Origin: Centropus unirufus
Lineage: Eukaryota > Chordata > Aves > Cuculiformes > Centropidae
Length of the DNA stretch: 64,000 nt
Direction of reading: 5' to 3'
Assembly (NCBI GenBank): GCA_013397695.1
Contig: VYZI01000033.1
Location: 2,855,776-2,919,775 of the forward strand
How positions within the stretch are numbered: position 1 is the first letter of the stretch; the number at the start of each line of letters is the position of its first letter. The translations under genes were made by a program, and so were the position numbers. This document shows positions 36,563-49,903 of the stretch, one piece after another. The notes below the pieces were generated by a model that did no database searches, was not told the DNA's origin, and saw only the letters and a list, made by a program, of their open reading frames with translations.

Positions 36563-36637
36563 AGAATTCTCTCATTCTGGCATTTCAGTGAAATGGAGAA
36601 AATCAAATTGAATATCATCCCATCTGAGGGATTTCAG
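36563..36637 (+). other. Possible exon after a very strong acceptor
   Basis: A long pyrimidine tract (CTTTCTCATTGTGCTACTTTTTATACCATTCCAG) precedes an open frame. In phase 0 it reads RILSFWHFSEMEKIKLNI and runs on to a TGA soon after the segment's end. In the phase that would follow the 36,186 candidate it reads EFSHSGISVKWRKS before a stop, which would suit the C strand of an Ig domain but ends too early. The donor (CAG|GTCATA) is weak. Either it is a terminal or decayed exon, or it is not an exon. Confidence 0.15.
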
Positions 36638-36639
36638 GT

Positions 36640-39600
36640 CATAAATAGCTGAGGCACATTTTTTATTATTTACAAGGTCAGTAGCCACCTAATATTTGTA
36701 ATATGCATGTGATTAACATTCATACTTTAAATATCCAGTTATCCTATACCCTGATGCATATGATCTATAGAGTGCCCTTATGTCAGCTCACTTAATGTAC
36801 TCTACACCTACCAGTCTTTAGTAACTCCTCAATCTGTCCATAAAACTAAATATAATGGGTACAATTGCAGGTGCATCTTCTGATTATGTGAAAGGTGTGG
36901 ATGAAGTCTAGAGATCTTGCACACGTGGGCTCTCCTGTGGAGCACAGGCAAAAGAGATGATTAATAACTGCTGCGTCGCTGGCACAAAAAGATGGGCAGG
37001 AGGGAATCTTGTGCTCACTGGTTGAAGCTGCATCCTGATGCTGGGGATCAAATACTAACAGGACAGGAGCCTGTTGCTTGGTCTTCCCCCTTAGCCAAGG
37101 TTTGCCACTAAGGAGATGGGTATCCTGATGGAAGCTTGCCAGCGTTACAAAAGAGGTGTGCCACAGAAAGAAGTACAGCCCCGATTCATGTATAGCGGTA
37201 AATTTATTTTAGCAGGGGCAGCAGCAAGCCTGCTGGGTTAACAGAGCTGAGAGGGGTGCAGGGCAGTGAGGAGTCTGCAGATGAAGAAGGAGGATGAGGA
37301 GAAAGAGGCTGAATCAGAAGTCCAGATCCAGCTTTCTGCTTGTTGGCCATGCTGACACCTCTGCAGCACTCAGAGGAACAATAAGATGAAGCACATTCAT
37401 TTACTTAGTGTGAACAAAAGTCAGATGCCAAATGGATGCAGTGTTTAAAAACCCTGTGCTTTTAACTGCTTACCTGGTAAATTGATTGTACTCTGGGTGG
37501 ATCCTTAGCATATCTTCTCCTTACTCACCCTCTCAGTGCACACCCATCCGCATAGAATGCACATCTTTTGGACGGAGCACCTGTTTGTGCCAAGTACTGT
37601 GAATCCCAGCCTGTGCTTCAGGCTGCTGTGTGCTTGGCATTAGAAAGTTGATATTCTTAGTAACTTACTTTGGTTAAGTCAAGAATAAATGAGTCAGATA
37701 AATATACACAAAGCACTGGTTGAATTTTCAGGACACAGGAAAATTTTTCAATAAGGTCGAGCAATTCAAAGCCATCTTACCAGCTAAGTGTAGAATCGGT
37801 GATTATTTGAACAAAATAAATAGTTTAAAAGGGAGACAGATAGTGTTTCCAGATCAGTCAAAACCCAACAACAACAGCAAAAAGGAAAATGTCAAAAGCT
37901 AAAAAAAAGCTGGCTAAGGGAGCTGGGGCCCAAGGCAAGCTGTGGTTGTTTCCCCTTTTCTGGAGATAGAAATACCTTTGTCTCAGAGGAAATAGAGCAG
38001 ACATTCTTTGCAGCTGATTTCCTCCTGACTTCCTCTGTGCTAGAGATGCATGTTTTCCTAGAGCTTTTTTAGAAACTAAATCTTTCTGCTGTGATTTCAC
38101 ACTTCAGCAGATAAGTCCAGCTAGTTTTCAGCGATATCAAATTTTGCTTAGGTTAACAAAAGAAAACCTACCTAAACTTCACTTTTCTTTCCCTGGCAGA
38201 CCATTTCACCCACTTCAGAATATTCATGTGCGCCAGCTTGCTCTTTCCTTTATGATTAAGCTGACTACTCAGGTTGCTGGTGGCAAAGTTCATGTTTGCA
38301 TTGTTTTCTCCACTGTTTAGTCTGGCATCTTTTTCAATATCACTACTTTGTGTTAGAATTAGCAAGGAAAAAAAGATTATTGTGCTGTATTTATGCAGTA
38401 CAATAAGCTTTTGTAACAATTTCCAGATGTCAGATCCCATCCTTCCTTTTCTTATGACTCCCTGAAAATCAAAACACTGTGTAGAGTGTTTTGAAGAAAT
38501 GGGAATAAAAATAATCTCAGGGAAAGGTTGGTATTGCTTGCTTTTTGTGAAAATAGGTCAAAGTAAAAGAAACTTTAAAAATAGGGTATGAAATGGTAGT
38601 CACCGAGGGAGGAATTTATTAATCAAATTCAGTGTAGACAATTACTTAGTAAACAGTATGATGATGAGGTTGTCATCGCAGTATCATGAAAATGGGACAA
38701 ATCCATAATCTTTTATTCAGTCTTTGCCCAGATGAACCATTTAAAATCAAATGTACTGGTCTAATGTAATTGTCTCTTCCTGTTAAGAAAGAAGATCATG
38801 GCAGAAGGTGTACCAGGGCTAGGTTAGCCAGCTAAGACAGCAGCAGCTCCTACTTTAATACCCAGGGAGATGGGCTCTTTTCTCTTGTGTGAGGACTCAA
38901 ACATGGCATTCTGTTGCTCTTTGAATGATGTCTTTTCACCAGCTCACAGCTGTTTCACTGAGGAGTCAGTAAAAAACCCGCTTCCAGGCATGGGAGATGG
39001 TGAGATTCCCAGCTACCTGCCCTGCCTGTTTCCCCAAGGATGCGTGACAAGATTTGGTTTTAATCCTGTCTCTTTTCTGTCTCTTTTAAGGGGCTAACTC
39101 TAGCCTTGTTAAGAGCAGGAAGATGTGAGCCCTTTGTGGATGTGAAGGAGGAGATTAGAAATTTGTATTATGCCAGAGGCATGCAGCCATGGGGCATCTG
39201 AGTGGGAAGAGGTACCCAATTAACAGTTCTGTCTGAGACAAGCTATTCAAGAATAAGTATAATTCCTTACTTTGAGATGTTTAAGAAATATTATATCTTG
39301 GCTGTTTTTGTAGTTCTTGGCCTATTACTTTTGAGCACTGATATCATAAGTTCATTTCTTTTGGCTAATAGAGTGCCAAGAAATCAAGCTGAAAGAGGCT
39401 TTGTGTCTAAGTTGATTTATTTTTCCAATTAATGTCATTTCCATCAGCTTCAGAGAAGATAAAACGACACACAGTTGCTATCCTACTTTTCAGAGTCTGG
39501 CAAGGGTTTTCTTCCTGATGCTATGAAGACAGAAAATGAATTTATTTCTACATGCGAGATTTATTTATTCCCTTTCACTTTCATCTCCCATTCATTCATC

Positions 39601-42600
39601 TGGCCAGGAAAGAAGCATGTCAGTCTAAAAGAAGCTAAGAACCTGATATGTGAGTGGCTCCAGATTGACTGCATATCCCTACAGAAGCTTTCATTGTGAA
39701 TTAATGCCTGTTTGGATGTTGTGGAAGCTGAGGGTTTATGGATTCACGCTCCCCTCCATTTGGGTGGCAGTACTGTACTCTTTAATTGACCAGCATGATT
39801 CAGTATGTTTTGGTTTCTGCCTTCTTTCTTTTCGTGCCTCTCATATCCTCAGTAGTGCTATCCTCCAACCTAAAAGTACCTCCCATTGAGCCTGCAGATG
39901 TATTTTATTTCACCGTTAGTGGAATATCCACAGAAATTAAAGGCCTTGATGTTTAACTCTTTCATAATCTCACTTTTGCACAAGGCACACCATAACGCAC
40001 TTCACATACAGAGTATAGTCTGCTTGATCAGCAGTTTTAAAGAAAATAAACTCCGTTAGCAAAGCCTGATTTGATGACTTCATGGGTGCTTTTGAGCTGG
40101 CTGTTTGCAGGGCAGAAACAGAATTGCATGCCTGGAGACAGAGGGAAAATAAAAAGGAATGCAAATTCTTCATCACATTTTTTTATGAATGTAGTGATTT
40201 GCAACACAGATACTGTTGTCACCCAAAAAAAGTCTCACTGTTTCTAACTTCTTGAAAGATACCAACTTGATAAATTTCCAGACTGTGTGTGGGCTTTTTT
40301 TTTTTTCCTGGCACGGATCCTGTTAAATACACAGAGGGTAGAATGCTTCTCTTGGTCTTCCTTCATGGAGGCCATCTGGAGAGCTTTAGTGTAACAAAAC
40401 ACACTTTTCCCTTCTGTGTTTCACCTCTGAGTGAACAGACAACGGGCACTTCAGACCTGATCTTGTTCTCCCAGACTGCAGACCATGTCTCCCTCCTTCA
40501 ACACATTGCCAAATGGAGGCCTTTCTGAGCAAATGGAGAAGATATATTATCGAACATGTCTGTGTTTGCCATATTAGAGTTATTTTCATGTCCATGATAT
40601 AAAGCATTGTTGTGTCATGATGTTATTTCAAGTTATGTTACTTTGGGGTATTTCAAGTAGATGAACAAGTAGAATAATAGAGTGAAAGGAAGCCTTTCCT
40701 GAAAGTAGACAGGTAAAAGGCATCCAGTAGTCAGGAACTGTTGGATGTTCTGGGATATATATAGGCATATGTAGGTTGAACATGATTCTGATAGGTGTAT
40801 CAGAAAATAAAAGAGGAACTTAGGGAAAAAGGGGAGAGCACTTTTGCGGGAAACTGAACCAACTAGAAAGACGCTACTGAATGGTTTGCAGGGATCTGAT
40901 CTCACCGGACACTAACCAAGTGTAGTGTGAGTGTGCTACTTAACCTACTATATAATAGTTGCAGCAGGCTGTGTATCGTTCTGTGGTTGCACTCTTTGCT
41001 AGCAACTGTGAATTTGCCTCAGAAGTACAAAATGTGTATCAAAGTGAGGACAAAGAGGAGTTTAACTGAAATGTTAAATGTTCTGGAAGATTTTATTCAT
41101 ACAAATACCAAGACTTCTAGGGTATGTTTTTATCTTGAGTGACCTCTTGCTATTTTAGATGTTAGATTGGATTTTAGAATGGCTGCCACTGGTTTCGCAG
41201 TATCTATGTTACAAATTCAAAATGGCATCAGGAATTAGAGAAGCTTCCCTAGAACACATTCATTGCAGCTCAGATTGCTCTTAACGGCTTTCACAAAGAG
41301 ATGAGATTATCTCTTAGTGGTGCATGTATATGCACATCCCCAAATGGAGCTGTTACAGGCACTTTGACTCCTTGGGGCCTGCTGGGGGTGAAGTATATTG
41401 AAAAAGAAAATCTGAGATCTTTTGCTACAGCAGATTGTTGTTACCTTTTTAGAAGAAAAAAAAATCTCTGAACCTAAGATTTAAAACTTCAGTGATGGAA
41501 GGCATAAGAAATGTAAACATTCTCTATTAAATAAAGAATTCCCTGAAGCCTGCTGTGAATAACAATTGTGTAGGAAGAGACTATCTAAGCGTGAGAGGGA
41601 TAAGTGTTTCTGAGGAAAGCAGGCAGCTTTACGATTTGAGATTGCTTCAACAATAAATATGCAATCAGTTCAAATTATATGGCAAACTCTTAAACAACGT
41701 CAGTGTGTTTTGGCATGATGGTTGAGTTTAAATGCATTAAGCTTTTCAGTGAGTAGTAATAATATGGCATTAGAGCATTAAGAACAGGATGAGCTTTGCC
41801 AAATCTTTGCTTTAGCTCAGTGCCTAAAGGCATGTTTAAAGGGTAATTTCAATGTGGTTTTAACTGGCTGCAGTACTAACCCAGGAAGGGCGAGGAAAAT
41901 CTGGCAAGGGCTGATGAAGTTTTGAGGTCTTAGATTTTTGGATTACTGTCATAGTGGGATGCAGCTGGATTATTGTAAGAGCAGAGCTTTGTTGGAGCTT
42001 GCATGGCTGTAAAGTGAACAAGAGTTTCACAAGCAAAGGGAAAGCAACGAAATAACATATAGTACCAGTGTAGGTTTGCATGGGCCAGACACTTCCATAG
42101 CAGCAAAAGATAGCCCTTTAATGCTTGTACCTGCTAATGCTCCAGGCTGTGACTCATGAAGCCCTCTCCATTTTCAGTAAGGCAGTATCAGGAGGCAGAA
42201 TCATGATAATTGCTGGATCTAATAGTGAGATAAAAATTATCATTCATCAGATGATTTTATATATAGAACAGAGTGAGAAGGAGGCGGAAAAGTGGGTTAG
42301 GGAAGGCAAAGAAGTCTGCGTTGAAGAGAAGCAGCTATGTAGCTAGAACCTAAGGCTGAGATGGTGTTTCAGGATGATTGTTGCTAGCCTTGGGAATACC
42401 CCTCAGAAAATTCTCTTAAATCAGAAAATGAAAATCCTATCTGAATATTTTTGGATGTCAAATGAAGCTTTGCCTTTTTTTTCTTTTCTTTTTAAGTATT
42501 TGTACTTGACAGCACAGGCTCTCTGTTAGATTCTGAGTGCTATAAAGGTGATTGTATCTGCTTTCATGCAAAAATTTCAAATCAATGTTCTACATTTTAA

Positions 42601-42950
42601 AATTTAATCGGGTTCAGGATGTGCTTCAGTTTATTTGCAGACTTGAACTGTCCCATGACCGAAGCAATTACTGAGTGTTTTTCTGTCATCATACTAACTG
42701 TTGCAGTACTGCTTGTGTTCAAAGTCATTTTAATGACCTTGTAATCACAAAACTACACTTAAAACAACAACTTTGCCAAGAAACATTTTCAGAATTTTGA
42801 GGTTATTTTTTTTTCTGGCTTAATGAAAATTTTGTAAACTTCTCAGTTAAAGTTTGCACACTGGATCTCTGCACTCAGAGTTTGCAGCTGGCTGTAACAC
42901 AACCTGAAGTGTTTGTACTTATTCACAACTTTTTGGGTATCCTTTTTCAG
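36640..42950. other. Gene-free stretch
   Basis: Plain AT-rich sequence. A minus-strand CAG|GTAAGC donor near 37,474 and a GTGAGTAAGG donor near 37,530 occur without convincing exons. There are T-runs near 40,300. No gene, RNA gene or mobile element was recognised. Confidence 0.5.
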
Positions 42951-43055
42951 CTGACCTCAATGAAGTAGTCTACCAGGGCTATGAGATGTTGGAAAGTGAT
43001 CTAATGGCCACGTCTATGGTATCAAATCAGCCTTTCAGCATGTACCCTCAGCAAA
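42951..43055 (+). other. Possible internal exon, unidentified gene
   Basis: A textbook acceptor (TTTTTGGGTATCCTTTTTCAG) and donor (CAAA|GTGAGTG) flank 105 bases. The other two frames contain stops near the start and the third is open. The exon would be phase 1 at both ends, so it could be skipped without breaking the frame. The peptide runs DLNEVVYQGYEMLESDLMAT and ends NQPFSMYPQQ, a soluble acidic sequence with no hydrophobic run. I do not recognise it. Splice-site strength, symmetric phase and non-repetitive composition make this the best single exon candidate in the window. Confidence 0.38.
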
Positions 43056-43847
43056 GTGAGTGACAGCATCTCCAGATTCTATCCACTTAGGTCAGTATAA
43101 TTCCATTTAAAAGAAATTCTGTGGCTAGGACTATTTTGTCTGATATGTTACCCAAATTTACGTATGCCCTATTATACTGAGTATTGTGTTCTTCCTAGTT
43201 ATTCAACAGGACATGATAATCCTATATTATCTTGAAGAGTTTTCCTACTGTGTCATATCACAAATGGCCAGCTTTTATGTGGTGTTTCTTTGGGCACGTG
43301 GCTATACTGAATGCTAAATTACATTGGCAAAGATGTCCTTAGGCCAGAGTCAAGAATTTCTATACTTTTAAAAATAATTTTGAACTCTCTGTGATGTAAA
43401 ATCCTGTAGAAATATAGATCATTTAAGAACTGCTGAGGCCATGTTGTATATTTAACTCATTTTCAGATACTTTGGACTTGTTAGAAAATTTTCCATTATC
43501 TGAAGCAATTCGTGTGGAATTTTAGCATAAAATACTTGATGGATTTTACAAAGCCCAAATTAGTGCCAAATATTTCTTTTAAGCAAGCTGTTTTACCTGA
43601 GAGACTTCAAGCCTTAGCCAGCGCCTGTACAGTCTAGATATGGTAATTTTGAACTCTAATCCAGAGAATAAAATGTCTGAATTTTGCAGCATTCTCTTAT
43701 GGAACAAGGGGGCATTTTGAATTACTGCTTCTTTAGTGAGAAGTACCTTGAAACATGTAAAAGTAAAAGTAAAGTCCCACAGCATATGAGAATAAAAAAA
43801 GGTGAAAAAAAATAGATTAAATAAAGTTGCTCTCTGCTTCTGTCCAT

Positions 43848-43873
43848 CTTTCTGTCTGTCTGTCTATCTATCA
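43848..43873. repeat. TCTG/TCTA tetranucleotide microsatellite
   Basis: TCTGTCTGTCTGTCTATCTATCAT is a compound tetranucleotide repeat seen directly in the sequence. Repeats of this type are often length-polymorphic. Confidence 0.9.
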
Positions 43874-44313
43874 TAGTTGGTAAATTGAGTGTACAAACAC
43901 CTGATCTGCAAAGAGACTCCTTAGATATTTCGTGGCCTATATAGTACAGCTGTAAGGGCATTTTATATGAGAATATGTTGTTCAAAGCTGTGAAAGGAAT
44001 AACATTTCTCACAGAACAGACAGAGTACGTGCATTACTGCTGACTGAACAACATAAAGAACTAGGAGGAAAACATGCCAGGGATGATTTACAGATACCAG
44101 AACACTGCTGTAACTGGAAATTTTTTGCCAGCTCAACACCTTGTGGAATTTTCTTCTACAAGGTCTGGATCACATTCCTTTTGTTTTTATCAGAACATCT
44201 GAGTAGCAAACTTTTTTATAGACAGGACATTTTTGAGAAAAAATTGCTCCTTTCTGTTGTTAGAACATCTGATATTCTGTGCTACAAGGAGACTTCTGAG
44301 GCTATACATCTTC

Positions 44314-44362
44314 TGTGACTGTGAGCTCTTTGGGGAAAGGTCTCATCTCTTTCAGCGTGTAG
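44314..44362 (+). mobile_element. Possible L2/MIR-like 3' end remnant
   Basis: GACTGTGAGCTCTTTGGGG followed by AAAGGTCTCATCTCTTTC resembles the conserved 'TGTAAGCTCCTTGAGGGCAGGGACTGTCTC' box found at the 3' end of old amniote L2-type elements. Only this short box is visible, so the assignment is tentative. Confidence 0.3.
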
Positions 44363-44695
44363 GACTCTGTTCATTGTTGGCAATCTTTTGCTTTGTCTAC
44401 ATCGAACCCTCTAATGAAATATGGAGCCTACTTGTTTGGTATGTTGCCTAAGAGAGCTGAGACAGCCTATCCCAGAAACAGTGTGTGAAGCCAACTGCCT
44501 CTAGGGACCTTTCACATATGTCCTTTCTCATACACTGCCTATTCTCTAAAATAATTCATCTGGACTGCAAGTACTTGCGGGCTCTTTATGCATCAAGAAA
44601 TCAGTAATATCCTGTTTTTTCAGTTCAGTGAACATAGATTTTTGCACCTTTTTTTTTTTGTTTTTTTTGTTTTTGTCTTGCAAATGAGGCAAAAG

Positions 44696-44773
44696 CAGTC
44701 ATCATCTAATTCTAAGAATGCACTGGAGATCACCCAGATTTTACTCTGTAATGATCCAGAAACTATTGTACAG
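44696..44773 (+). other. Possible exon, unidentified
   Basis: A long T-rich tract ends at GCAAAAG, followed by 26 open codons (QSSSNSKNALEITQILLC...) up to GTACAG|GTAAAT. The frame also stays open to a second donor (CACAG|GTAAAG) at about 44,848. Both ends are phase 0. The poly-T upstream could simply be a T-run rather than a splice tract. Confidence 0.18.
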
Positions 44774-45127
44774 GTAAATAACCCATCTGAAATATCTGAG
44801 AAGTTCATCACAATTAGGGCCAAAACAGAAAAGGATGGATTTCACAGGTAAAGCACCCTATCTGTGAAAAACATGAAAAGTTCCAAGTTTTCCAAGACAC
44901 TTTTGTCTTCATGGTTAAATAGTTTAAAAAAAGTTCTTTAAATCAGTTTTTCTCTGGTATTGTCTTTAGCAATTCATCAGCAATTTATTTTCCACTTTTC
45001 CCCAATTAGCCTGAATTGATTCAAGGCAATTCCTTGCTAAGCTATCTGCATCTGCCTTTTCACAGCTTGACACTCAAATTTTGGCAAAAGGTGTAATTGC
45101 AGCCATGAGTAGATTTTTGTTGTTCTT

Positions 45128-45142
45128 CCCCCCCCGCCCCCC
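45128..45142. repeat. Poly-C tract
   Basis: A 15-base run of C is interrupted by one G. It could form an i-motif on this strand and a G-rich run on the other. Confidence 0.85.
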
Positions 45143-48100
45143 TCTCTTAGTTTTGTTTAAGTTACATGCATTCTGCTGTAGGATACTTACAGATGTTACT
45201 GAACAGAAAACAGTGCATCAGCTAATTCAAACCTAACTTTACAGTAAGTGTTTTTGTAAACAGATGAAATTTGGGTAGTACTCTGTGGTGTGTAATAGAT
45301 ATGAAAACAAAACAGACTTTAAGGAGATTTCAGTAATCCTCAGGCTCAACCAGCTGGAATAGTGACTGTTGCAATGAGCCAAGTTCAAAGTAAGGGAAAA
45401 AGATAAACAACAACCTGGTGGTGATGAGTGAACTTCTGTGAAGGTAGTATAATGCCTATTTGCAATAGTATGCTGCTATAGTGAGTTTCAGATCAGGACA
45501 AGTAAGGAAACAAACTTTAAAAGCATAGACCATTTTGTGACGTTGAAACATTCCCTCCAAATGCCCCAGTTTTGTCTCTGGAGCTTCAGTGCCTCCATTG
45601 TAGGTGATGGCAATGATTGCACAATGGCAGAAGAACAAGAAAAAATTTGACTTTTGCACATCATTGCCTTGCTCTGCTTTATCCTCATTCCACTTCCAGT
45701 ACTAGAGAGACCAATTCCCCTTCTGAACACACTGGCAGAAATTTTTTCCCCTCATTCCTTCCAATATGAATCTTCTCCAAGAACAAAAGAAGTAACTTCT
45801 GGAGGAGGATAGAGGGAGACAAATGAAAATGCACATTTTGAAAGTTCTCCTCAATCTTCATTACGATGTTCTTAAGGAAAGGACAAAGAAATGGAAGATG
45901 AAAGGATGAGAACCTGGTGTGGACTTGAAGCAAGGAACACTCAGACCCACTCCTGCAGGGGGTTTCCAGGTGGATGTTGAAGCACTGCATGATATGGAGG
46001 ATATCTGCAAGTTATTTGATATCTAGCATGCAGAAACAACCTTTAATCCACTCAGTGATGTATGAATAAGGACACCTGGCTAACATCTGGAAAAACTTAA
46101 GAGAAGAGGGGGTCCGGTACATTCTTTCAGATAGTTTTTTCCTATAACTGTTTCCCCAGAAATTGTTTCCTGTATGTGCTTCATTTTCAAGTGCATGAAA
46201 ACAACAATTCACTTTCCAGATCTCCATTTTGGCAGTTTAGAAAGGGGGAAAAGATCTACAAGGGTAAATTTCTAAGATTCAGCTCTGAAAATGCCTTTCA
46301 AATCTCAAGTGCCTGGCAAAGCACAATGACACGAGCTGATAAGAAGACATGACTGAAGTCAGGATGATAGCACTCACAAAACCAGCGTAACTGACCCATT
46401 AAGAATAGAAAAATTTTTCTTAACTGGGGGTATCAATGTGTTCCTAGTTATTGCAAACCGATCAACAGCTGCGGAGTGTGAAGTCATTATGTTCCTGCTG
46501 AAGTAACACAAAACAGCTTTGGAAGGCCATTGTGTATGTGGTTGCTGAGTTTTTTTAAAGATGCTGAGTTTTCTGGTGCACTTAACCACACAATGGTACC
46601 CTGTGGAGAGTCAGGGAGGAAAGAACTCTCTCCAGATAGGACTCAGGAGAGGTTTTTCTTGGAGATATTGCTGTCCCTGAATCAGGAGCTGCTGTAGAAG
46701 GATGGTGAAAATCTAATCAAAAGGCATATTTTGTCCATAAAAGAAGTTTTTGATGTTGAGATTCGTAAGGCATGAGGTTGTCTGTTGACCAAACTGGGCA
46801 TAGGACATGGGCTGCACTTTGTCCATGAGGCCAACCTGAGATGCAGTGGTGGCTTCTGTGTTAGCCCTGAGTTGTTGACAGTGCCCGAGTTTTAGGAGTG
46901 AAAAAACAGCTGCAGGGCAAGATTTTTTTAAATAAATGTATTTGGTCTCTGAAACAATTGTTTTGCGATTGCCTGGCAAAGATATCTCTGCCCCAAAGCT
47001 TTCCACTGAAAGGGAGAAACAGCTCTGATGTGAGTGGTAAGTGCCCCACTGGTAAATGACTTGCCTTTTACTTAATTTTGAGGGATCCTGTGCTTTTTAA
47101 ACAAGGCAATCTGTCTCTAATAATGTTATGACACACAGAAGTACTGGGAACAAAAAGGTCTTTATTTTCTGGGCATAGTAATATGACATGGGCCTGAGGT
47201 TACAGCCAGTTACACTTTATCCAGTGGTTCTTATGGTTATTGTTATAAAGCTTTATCCTTGTTATTATCAGGATGGTCTTGAATTCATTTTTTCCTATTC
47301 TCACAGTGTTGCAGCCAATATGGCCTGTACTGTTCTGTCAGACATACTGGAATTTTATCATGTGGTTTAAAGAAAATTCTGGGAGAAACTTCAGCCCACA
47401 TAGAAAATCTTTTGACTGCTTAGCATTATTCCAATCTAAACCAGCACTAGTGCTTAACAAAGTAAAAGAGGGCATGTCTCTGTATGTTTGCAAACTGAGC
47501 ACAATGTACAAGGGTTTACAGAGTGTAAAAAAAACAAACCCACCAACCATCTATTTTACTAGGCTATATTTACAAGCCACCAGGCACTTTCTGCTCTCCT
47601 GGGACTTTGGAGATAGTCTTCAAGTGATCCTTAGCTTTACAAGGCATGAAAATAAATTTGGAGCTAAAATAGGCAGATTCTTGGCAGGATTTTTCTTTCA
47701 GTCTGCCCTACGCAACTATCGGTGCAAACCAAGGCTAATGTCTTTGGCTGCGAAAAGAAAGCTTATAAAAATAGTACCATGATGTTTTGTGCAGGGTGTG
47801 TGGCCATAGTGATACTAAAAGAATAGTGCAAGTATTATTATACAATGAGCCGTCTATACAAAAATATTGCTGAAGTCAAATGATTGATTTTTTAGTGTTA
47901 ACATTTACAATACAGCTGGCCCATATATTAAAAAATTATTGTTGCACTAGATGAGAAAATAAAGATCAACAGCTTCTAAGCATTTCTGAAATGTTAGTCA
48001 GCTTCCCATCACTATTTGTGTATGAACGGGCTTTGACAGAGTAGAACAAGGCAAGATCTCTCCTTTTGCAGTTACAGGGTAACAGCTGAGCTGCTTCCTG

Positions 48101-49120
48101 GAGACCCAGCCATTATCCAACCTGCAGATGCCTGAATCTCCATTCATCAGGATCTGGTATGAACGTCCTAACAGCGACATCCCTTCCAGTCCTCTTCATT
48201 GAGGGTTTGCTGCAGTAAGGTGATGCACCATTTCCAAACACAATGGAAAAAGAACTGGGAAAGTATAGGCCCCATCTTTCTACAGTGGAATTGTGACAGC
48301 TCATTTGTCTTCAGGGTCTTCTTCATATGTTGGCAGTATAAGCAAAAAACTTGCTCTTCCACAATCAATCCAGTCCTGTAAGAGCCCAATTTAAAATTAG
48401 GTGGATGACACCTATTTTGCACACAGGGAACTTCAGGGAAAACAAAGATTGGGGAAAAAAAATTAACCATTGTGGTATATTCAGAGAGAATGAGGAGTCA
48501 GCATATGGCTCAATTTATCCTACGTTCATCTGCAGAGAAAAACAGAGTTTATTTGCAATCACAATGAGATCTGGCACCAAGAGACACTGTTTCCTGAAGT
48601 GACAATTACAGTGGGCTAAAAGTTGCACATACATTTCAAGAGGTTTCTGAATGGTTTACATGGAATTATTTCTTAGGGTTTGTAATAAAATAACATGCTA
48701 CTTCTCATCCTATTTGGACATTTCTTGTCCTGTCTGAACACATTTTCATTCTTCTTGGAGACATCTAAATTTTATTCAATATGAATTCTTTCCTATCCAC
48801 CATAAGACCTTCTGTCTGTAGAAATTTATTTTGAAGAGTGATTAGTAATATTGAATGTTCCAATTCTTCCACCTAGCAAAAGGCAATGCTCAAATTTTCT
48901 TCAAGGTTCACCGGACTGGATGGTGGGAAATTTATGTAGTCTTGCTTAATCTGGGCTGGCAGCTGCTAGAACAGCAAAGGAGCAGGTTAACATTGATTAG
49001 ACAGTTTTCCTCTGCCTGCCTGAGCAGCGGCACACTGATGCTTTCCTAGAACTGATGTCATTTTGATATCTGACATGTGCAAATGTCTTGAAGATATGTG
49101 GCATTCTGTCCTTCATACAG
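45143..49120. other. Gene-free stretch
   Basis: It contains a 169-codon plus-strand open frame at 47,273-47,782 and a 101-codon minus-strand frame at 45,685-45,990. Neither has a recognisable domain, and their neighbourhood has the same composition as the flanks. No mobile-element ends were identified. Confidence 0.45.
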
Positions 49121-49277
49121 GCACCAACAGAGTTCTACGGATTTCAGGTTTTAAGGACCCCCCAGGACTTCTGCAGAAGCCCCAAAATGCAGCAGTTGTA
49201 GAAACACAGGAAAAAGTAGCGCACCAGGCTGAGAGCAAGAATGGAAAGCAGCAGCTGTTCTGGGCACTTGGAGGCAG
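49121..49277 (+). other. Possible exon, unidentified
   Basis: The acceptor is good (CATTCTGTCCTTCATACAG) and the donor acceptable (GGCAG|GTAGGT). Fifty-one codons are open in one frame only. The peptide is hydrophilic (KDPPGLLQKPQNAAVVETQE), and the segment is somewhat GC-richer than its surroundings. I do not recognise it. Confidence 0.22.
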
Positions 49278-49903
49278 GTAGGTAACAAGGAGACAACAGG
49301 CATCTGGGAATCTGGGCATGCTGACTTGAGCTGTTTTGCCCGCCAGAGTGGGTTTCCCTTCACCAGGATGGCACCCAGCTTCCTTGGGCAATGGTAGCTC
49401 ACAGAAGGACATTGGGCAAAGCCCATCCTTGGATCAGATTAACTTTTCTCATTGCTACCAACAGCAATTAAACTGTTAACTGCAAAAGATCTGGGGAAAA
49501 ATATTTCATGAGATCTCACTGTTGAAGTATCATACCGAACATATCTTAATTCACGGGAATACCATGGGGATCCTGGTGGAGCCAATGACATTACTTTGGC
49601 TGCATGCTTGACTATGGGAGAAAAACACATTCAGAATTTGTAACTTTTTGAAACAAACAAAGAAGTTCTGTGTCTTTCAAGCGAAACCAAACCTTTTTGA
49701 AACACAACTTTCAAAAGTCAAAATAGATTTTTCTACAATATCTTCTGTTCCCTCATTTGAAGGGAATGTTTCAGTTAGTTTAACTGCTGTCAGTTCTTGT
49801 ATGGCTAGGAGCCAGCTGCCAGGAGGCTGTGAAAATTGACAGCAATTGGAGAGAAAATTGGGGAGGAAAAAAAGGATTATATTTATTCAGTCTTTTTAAT
49901 TAG

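Noticed and set aside
37470..37620. Minus-strand donors GTAAGC and GTGAGTAAGG
   Set aside because: Purine-rich sequence where the acceptors should be, and more than one frame is open across the segments, so nothing indicates coding.
47273..47782. 169-codon plus-strand open frame
   Set aside because: No recognisable domain, AT-driven composition, no strong splice context, and the same base composition as its flanks. At this window size one such frame is expected by chance.
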